Source of the DNA: Cereibacter azotoformans
Lineage (GTDB): Bacteria; Pseudomonadota; Alphaproteobacteria; Rhodobacterales; Rhodobacteraceae
Assembly: GCA_017599285.1 (NCBI GenBank)
Contig: JAGFXX010000001.1
Span: 558,001-622,000 of the forward strand
Reading direction: 5' to 3'
Length of the DNA stretch: 64,000 nucleotides
Position numbers and translations under genes: made by a program
The notes under the pieces: generated by a model
What the model saw: the letters and a program-made list of their open reading frames with translations, nothing else
Database searches by the model: none
Told to the model about the DNA's origin: nothing
Shown here: in pieces, positions 60,067 through 64,000 of the stretch
How the letters are laid out: each line of letters begins with the position of its first letter
How positions within the stretch are numbered: position 1 is the stretch's first letter

Positions 60067-61239
60067 GTGATCCGCGCAGCGGGACAGGCGGAGGCGGCCC
60101 CGCCCGAGGTGCGCGGCCCGGCCGCGACCCCTTCGCGTCTCGATCAGCCCATCTTCATCGGATCCGAGATCTACCGCGGCTCGAGCTACGGGCTGCGCCA
60201 TCCGCTGCGCGTTCCGCGCGTCTCGACGGTGATGGACCTTGCGCGCGCGATGGGCTGGCTCTCGTCGGCCAACTACCGCGGCGCGCCGCGCGCCAAGCCG
60301 GCCGCGCTGCACATCTGGCACGATCCCGACTATGTCGCGGCGCTTCAGGCCGCCGAGGCGGGGCTTGCGGCCCCCGGCACGCTGGCCGCGTTCGGGCTCG
60401 GCACGCTGTCGAATCCGGTCTTTCCCGAGATGTTCCGCAGGCCCGCGACGGGGGCAGGGGGCGTCATGCTGGCGGCCGAGCTTCTGCGGACGGGCGGCTG
60501 CGTGCATGTCCCCGACGGAGGCACGCACCATGGCCTGCCGGATCGGGCGAACGGCTTCTGCTATCTCAACGATCCGGTGCTGGGGATGCTGGTCCTGCGG
60601 CGCGCCGGCCTGCGGCGCATCGCCTATGTCGATATCGACGCCCATCATCCCGACGGGGTGGAACATGCCTTTGCGGGCGATCCCGAGGCGCTGCTGATCT
60701 CGGTTCACGAGGAGGGGCGCTGGCCCTTCACCGGCACGCTTGATGCGGACGGGGGCGGGAACTGCTTCAACCTGCCGGTGCCGCGCGGTTTCAACGATAC
60801 CGAGATGCGCGCCGCCCTGGAGGGGCTGATCCTGCCCCGGCTTGCGGCCTTCCGCCCCGAGGCGCTCGTGCTGCAATGCGGAGCCGACGCGCTGGACGAG
60901 GATCCGCTGTCGCGGCTGTCGCTGTCGAACAATGCGCATTTCGAGGTGGTGACGGCCCTGCGCCCCGTGGCGCCGCGGTTCCTTGTTCTTGGCGGCGGGG
61001 GCTACAACCCCTGGTCGGTGGGCCGTTGCTGGGCGGGCGTCTGGGCCGTCCTTTCCGGCCACGAGATCCCGGACCGCCTGCCCGCGTCCGCCCGCTCCGT
61101 GCTGGAAGCACTCGACTGGGGCGGCGGCGGGCGCCCGCCGCCCGCGGCCGCGATGATCGAGACGTTGCGCGACCCGCCCCGCGAAGGTCCGGTGCGGCCC
61201 GAGGTCCGGGAGCGGCTCGCCCGTCTGGCGCGCCGATGA
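60067..61239 (+). CDS. Histone deacetylase family protein (AcuC/APAH-like)
   Basis: A 390-residue arginase-fold deacetylase. Zinc ligands are visible in YVDIDAHHPDGVEH (Asp and His) and LQCGADALDEDPLS (Asp); the active-site His pair is in DGGTHHGLPDRANGFCYLNDPV. Bacterial members remove acetyl groups from proteins, acetyl-CoA synthetase, or polyamines; the target cannot be told. The start is GTG 60067 with a weak ribosome site. The stop overlaps the thpR ATG, forming an operon with the peroxidase and thpR. Confidence 0.93.
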   Translation: MIRAAGQAEAAPPEVRGPAATPSRLDQPIFIGSEIYRGSSYGLRHPLRVPRVSTVMDLARAMGWLSSANYRGAPRAKPAALHIWHDPDYVAALQAAEAGLAAPGTLAAFGLGTLSNPVFPEMFRRPATGAGGVMLAAELLRTGGCVHVPDGGTHHGLPDRANGFCYLNDPVLGMLVLRRAGLRRIAYVDIDAHHPDGVEHAFAGDPEALLISVHEEGRWPFTGTLDADGGGNCFNLPVPRGFNDTEMRAALEGLILPRLAAFRPEALVLQCGADALDEDPLSRLSLSNNAHFEVVTALRPVAPRFLVLGGGGYNPWSVGRCWAGVWAVLSGHEIPDRLPASARSVLEALDWGGGGRPPPAAAMIETLRDPPREGPVRPEVRERLARLARR

Positions 61240-61787
61240 TCCGCGCCTTTGTCGCCATCCCGCTGCCCGAGGCGATCCGTTCGGCCCTCGTCCTGCAACA
61301 GTTCCTTCTGCCGCTGCCGCGCAAGATCGAGCCCGAGAACCTCCACCTGACGCTTCTGTTTCTGGGCGAGGTGCCGGGGCCGGTGCTGGAGGCCGCGCAC
61401 GAGGGGCTTGCCGGGATCGTCATGCCGCCCTTCCGGCTGGAGATCGCGGGGCTCGGGCTCTTCGGCGGTGACCGGCCCCGCGCCGCATGGGCGGGTGTCA
61501 CAGCTTCGGCGCCGCTGGAGCGTCTTCAGGCCAAGGTCGAGCGTGCCGCGAGAGTGGCCGGGATCGCGCCCGAGCGCCGCCGGTTCAGGCCCCACGTCAC
61601 GCTCGGCCGCTTTTCGCCGCCCCCGCCCGAGGAGCGGATGCGGCTCGAGCGCGCCGTGGCCGGGGGGGCTGCCTCGCAGGCGGGCGCCTTCGATGTGACG
61701 CGCTTCGTCCTCTACCGGTCATTCCTCGGCCCCAAGGGCGCGCGCTACGAGGAGCTGGCGGAGTATCCGCTAAACGGAGGTCAGTAG
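61236..61787 (+). CDS. thpR: RNA 2',3'-cyclic phosphodiesterase
   Basis: A 183-residue 2H-family phosphoesterase (LigT/ThpR). The two His-x-Thr motifs are ENLHLTLLFLGEV and FRPHVTLGRFS, as the family requires. The N-terminus MIRAFVAIPLPEAIR is typical. It opens 2',3'-cyclic phosphates on RNA ends. The ATG at 61236 overlaps the HDAC stop by four bases. It ends seven bases inside the convergent NnrU-like gene. Confidence 0.95.
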   Translation: MIRAFVAIPLPEAIRSALVLQQFLLPLPRKIEPENLHLTLLFLGEVPGPVLEAAHEGLAGIVMPPFRLEIAGLGLFGGDRPRAAWAGVTASAPLERLQAKVERAARVAGIAPERRRFRPHVTLGRFSPPPPEERMRLERAVAGGAASQAGAFDVTRFVLYRSFLGPKGARYEELAEYPLNGGQ

Positions 61788-62338
61788 TAGCTGCCCATGA
61801 AGGGATTGTGGTCGAGGTAGATGTGGGTCGAGGTGATCGCGCCGTAAAGGGCCAGCCCGATCCCCACCAGCACGGCGTCGCGCCGCAGCGGTCCCGGCGG
61901 TGGGCGCACCCACTCTCCCTCCTGCGCATTGATCAGCAGGATCGAGCCCGCCGCCCAGAGCCACATGCTGCCGAACAGCAGGATCGCGGCAAGGTCTCCG
62001 TTCACGAGCAGATGCGCGGTGGCCCAGATCATGGTGGCCAGGAACTGCGGGTGCCGGATGCGCGTCCAGATCACCCCCTTCAGCACCCCCGCGCCCAGCA
62101 GCACGATGGCAACCAGCATGAGCAGGTTGTTCAGATAGCCGATCTCGGGCAGCGGTATATAGACGGGGATGTAGTCCGCCGTCCGGTAGCCGTAGATCAT
62201 CAGCCCGAGCCCGACCGTGATGATGATCGTGATGAGGCCCTTTCCGGGGTCGCCCATCCGGGCGCGGAGATCGGGGAAGATCCGCTTGAACAGGTGGCCC
62301 CCGACCCAGAGGAAGATACCGATCGACAGGAGGAACAT
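61781..62338 (-). CDS. NnrU-family membrane protein
   Basis: A 185-residue protein with about six hydrophobic segments, starting FLLSIGIFLWVGGHLFKRIF. The block VIWTRIRHPQFLATMIWATAHLLVNGDLAAILLFG is the NnrU/isoprenylcysteine-methyltransferase-like signature. NnrU was first found near nitric-oxide metabolism genes, but no such gene is here. The start is uncertain: ATG 62338 begins the first hydrophobic segment, while ATG 62371 and an upstream start to 62428 are also in frame; none has a good ribosome site. Confidence 0.85.
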   Translation of the reverse strand: MFLLSIGIFLWVGGHLFKRIFPDLRARMGDPGKGLITIIITVGLGLMIYGYRTADYIPVYIPLPEIGYLNNLLMLVAIVLLGAGVLKGVIWTRIRHPQFLATMIWATAHLLVNGDLAAILLFGSMWLWAAGSILLINAQEGEWVRPPPGPLRRDAVLVGIGLALYGAITSTHIYLDHNPFMGSYY

Positions 62339-62462
62339 GACGCGACTATCCGGCAGACTGACAAGATGCATGACGGATGCATGAAAGCGGCCGAAAGTTC
62401 CCGGTTCGGCCGGCTGTCGTCGGGTCAAGTTTTCTGGCGGTCGGACGGAGTCGCGCCCGGTG

Positions 62463-62693
62463 TCAGCCCCCGGTGCGCCCCGCGTGTCCGCCGCGGCGGC
62501 GGGTCAGGCGCGGCGCCCGCTCGGGCAGTTCGGCCATGACGGCGCGTCGCGCCTCGGGCGTCATGCGTGACCAGCCGGCGATCTCCTCGATCGTGCGGGC
62601 GCAGCCCACGCAGATCCTTTCCTCGGGATGGATCGTGCAGAGCTTGACGCAAGGGCTCTCGATCTCGTCACGTCTCCAGATCTCGTCCTTCAT
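62463..62693 (-). CDS. DUF1289 protein
   Basis: A 76-residue cysteine-containing protein: IESPCVKLCTIHPEERICVGCARTIEEIAGW, the conserved CVxxC...CxGCxRT pattern that may bind zinc or an Fe-S cluster. The C-terminus is basic (RAPRLTRRRGGHAGRTGG). Its function is unknown. ATG 62693 overlaps the ruvX stop. DUF1289 genes are often found next to repair or metabolic enzymes in proteobacteria. Confidence 0.88.
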   Translation of the reverse strand: MKDEIWRRDEIESPCVKLCTIHPEERICVGCARTIEEIAGWSRMTPEARRAVMAELPERAPRLTRRRGGHAGRTGG

Positions 62694-63172
62694 GCGTTTC
62701 TCTTTCGGCCAAGCCAGTCCAGCCGGTCCAGCACCCCCTGCAGGATATAGCCGGCCGCCACATGGTCGATCACCTCGGCGCGACGCTTCCGTGACGTATC
62801 CGCCTCGATCAGCGCCCGTTCGGCGGCGACGGTCGAGAGCCGCTCGTCCCAGTAGCCGATGGGCAGCGGCAGCACCTGCGAGAGATTGCGGGCGAAGGCG
62901 CGGGTGGATTGCGCCCGCGGCCCCTCGCTGCCGTCCATGTTGCGCGGCAGGCCGAGCACGATCCCCACCAGCCCCCGTTCCGCCGTGATGGCCCGCAGCC
63001 TGGCCGCATCTTCGGTGAACTTGGTCCGCCGGATGGTCAGGAGCGGAGTGGCGATCCGGCGCAGCCCGTCGGTCACCGCAACCCCTATGGTCTTGGTCCC
63101 GAGATCGAGCCCGATCAGCGCGCCGCTGCGGGGCAGGGCCGCAAGAAATTCCTCGATGCTCTCGTGGATCAC
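62690..63172 (-). CDS. ruvX: Holliday junction resolvase-like / pre-16S rRNA nuclease RuvX
   Basis: A 160-residue RNase H-fold protein (YqgF). The metal-binding Asp is in IGLDLGTKTIGVAV, then GIVLGLPRNMDGSEG, GYWDERLST and the C-terminal IDHVAAGYILQGVLD Asp. It matures the 5' end of 16S rRNA and may cleave Holliday junctions. The start is GTG 63172, overlapping the ccmI stop by four bases. Confidence 0.95.
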   Translation of the reverse strand: MIHESIEEFLAALPRSGALIGLDLGTKTIGVAVTDGLRRIATPLLTIRRTKFTEDAARLRAITAERGLVGIVLGLPRNMDGSEGPRAQSTRAFARNLSQVLPLPIGYWDERLSTVAAERALIEADTSRKRRAEVIDHVAAGYILQGVLDRLDWLGRKRNA

Positions 63173-64000
63173 TCGGCCACCCCCGCCTGCACGCCGGCGG
63201 CGCGGATGGCGGCCAGATCCGGCTCGCGCCCCTCGAACCGGCCCATCGCCTCGCCATAGATCGCGCGCGCACGGTCGGTCTCGCCCAGCACGCCGAGGGC
63301 CGAGATCAGACGCGCCCATTCCGAGGCGGTGCCGCCTTCGGTCGCGAGCCGCTGGTTCAGCCCCTCGACCATGCCGCGCACCATCTCCTGCCGCTGCTCG
63401 GGCGTCATCTCGCCGGCGGCCTGCATCTCTTCCTGCGTCGGGCGGGGGGCGCCGGGTTCCTCGGCCGGGGCCGGGGGCAGCTGGTATTTCGCACCGGCCA
63501 GCCAGGCCAGCTCTTCGATTTGCGCCCGGAGGGGCGCCACCCAGGGATCGCCGGGGCGCGAGCCCTCGAGCAGCGCGCGCCAGAGGCGGAAGGCCATGTC
63601 CGGCCGGCCCGTCTGCGCCAGCAGAAGGCCCGAATAGTAGCGGGCCGTCCCGTTGGAAGGGTCGATCCTCAGGGCCTCGGTCAGCTGTGCTTCGGCCTCG
63701 GGCGAGACGGCGCCGCCGGCGGCCAGGATCATCAGCTCGGCGAGGGCGGCATGGTCCTCGGCCGTGGCCTTGGGCTGCGACAGGGCGATCACCTGCTCCT
63801 GCGCGCGGGCCGCCGCCGCATAGTTGCCGAGCGCCGCCTCGTTGCGCGCCAGCAGCTCCTGCCCGCGGATGTCGTTCGGGTTGCGGGTGACGGCCTCGCG
63901 CAGCTTCTCCATCAGTTCGACAAACTGCGGATCGGGCTCGGGGCGCGTGGACGCGTGCGAGGCGGCCATCCGCGCCTCGGCCTCGGCCTGGCTCGGGCGC
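63169..64000 (-). CDS. ccmI: c-type cytochrome biogenesis protein CcmI, C-terminal part, truncated by window edge
   Basis: The C-terminal 276 residues of CcmI (CycH), an inner-membrane protein with periplasmic TPR repeats that holds apocytochrome c for haem attachment. The frame is open to the last base of the window, so the membrane-anchored N-terminus lies outside. Visible TPR-like blocks are NPNDIRGQELLARNEAALGNYAAAARAQEQV, LTEALRIDPSNGTARYYSGLLLAQTGRPDMAF and WARLISALGVLGETDRARAIYGEAM. Its presence fits the several c-type cytochromes at the other end of the window. Confidence 0.9.
   Translation of the reverse strand, partial: RPSQAEAEARMAASHASTRPEPDPQFVELMEKLREAVTRNPNDIRGQELLARNEAALGNYAAAARAQEQVIALSQPKATAEDHAALAELMILAAGGAVSPEAEAQLTEALRIDPSNGTARYYSGLLLAQTGRPDMAFRLWRALLEGSRPGDPWVAPLRAQIEELAWLAGAKYQLPPAPAEEPGAPRPTQEEMQAAGEMTPEQRQEMVRGMVEGLNQRLATEGGTASEWARLISALGVLGETDRARAIYGEAMGRFEGREPDLAAIRAAGVQAGVAE

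Noticed and set aside
1-64000. CRISPR arrays, insertion sequences, integrases or rRNA operons
   Set aside because: I found no spaced direct repeats, transposase-like proteins, terminal inverted repeats or rRNA sequence. The only tandem array is the 15-base coding repeat at 56265.

Overview
The window looks like the chromosome of a photosynthetic alphaproteobacterium of the Rhodobacter/Cereibacter group, very close to R. sphaeroides. The evidence is the high G+C content, the adhI-cycI-xoxF methanol/formaldehyde locus, sciP next to ctrA, the plsX-fabH-ihfA-merR block, and the FnrL-type cysteine spacing of one regulator. Genes are tightly packed: I find no gene-free stretch longer than about 265 bp, no rRNA, no insertion sequence, no prophage and no CRISPR array. 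Both window ends cut a gene (a flavin-dependent oxidoreductase at the left, ccmI at the right).

Region 1 (about 1-24.2 kb) is a C1-oxidation island. Two Crp/Fnr regulators with a perfect FNR-type box between them come first. Then follow gfa and adhI (glutathione-dependent formaldehyde oxidation), isocytochrome c2 (cycI), the lanthanide-type methanol dehydrogenase xoxF, its cytochrome xoxG and binding protein xoxJ, and a long run of quinoprotein-associated accessory genes: a rhodanese-like protein, a binding protein, a beta-propeller, small periplasmic proteins, an ABC exporter, a metallo-hydrolase and a fused SoxYZ-like carrier. A LuxR-type response regulator, a FIST-domain sensor and a hybrid histidine kinase follow in one operon, with two unknown periplasmic proteins. 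A NitT/TauT-type ABC importer faces the island from the other strand. I see no pqq biosynthesis gene here.

Region 2 (24.2-30.5 kb) is the complete minus-strand pstSCAB-phoU-phoB phosphate operon, with a good PHO box upstream of pstS and a hairpin between pstS and pstC. No phoR is linked.

Region 3 (30.5-47 kb) is mostly housekeeping: an SRAP protein, a SqrR/BigR-like ArsR repressor, a flavin reductase, a double-domain dCTP deaminase, tRNA-Pro(GGG), merR-ihfA-fabH-plsX-rpmF, a DUF177 protein, bamE, msrB, olsB, mnmA, the cell-cycle pair sciP-ctrA, selO, and kbl-tdh.

Region 4 (47-57 kb) is a stress island: a 28-residue membrane peptide, a CYP152-type P450, a large-subunit catalase, small secreted or membrane proteins, a holin-like/DUF3618 envelope cluster, a general-stress FMN-binding protein and a PsiE-like protein. 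At least seven start regions here carry GGAAC-N16/17-(C/G/T)GTT, three of them perfect GGAAC-N16-CGTT, the signature of an EcfG-type general-stress sigma factor. This local regulon is the most interesting observation in the window.

Region 5 (57-64 kb) holds mtnA, a DUF1178 protein, a Nudix hydrolase, a glutathione-peroxidase-like protein, a histone-deacetylase-family protein, thpR, an NnrU-family membrane protein, a DUF1289 protein, ruvX and the C-terminal part of ccmI.
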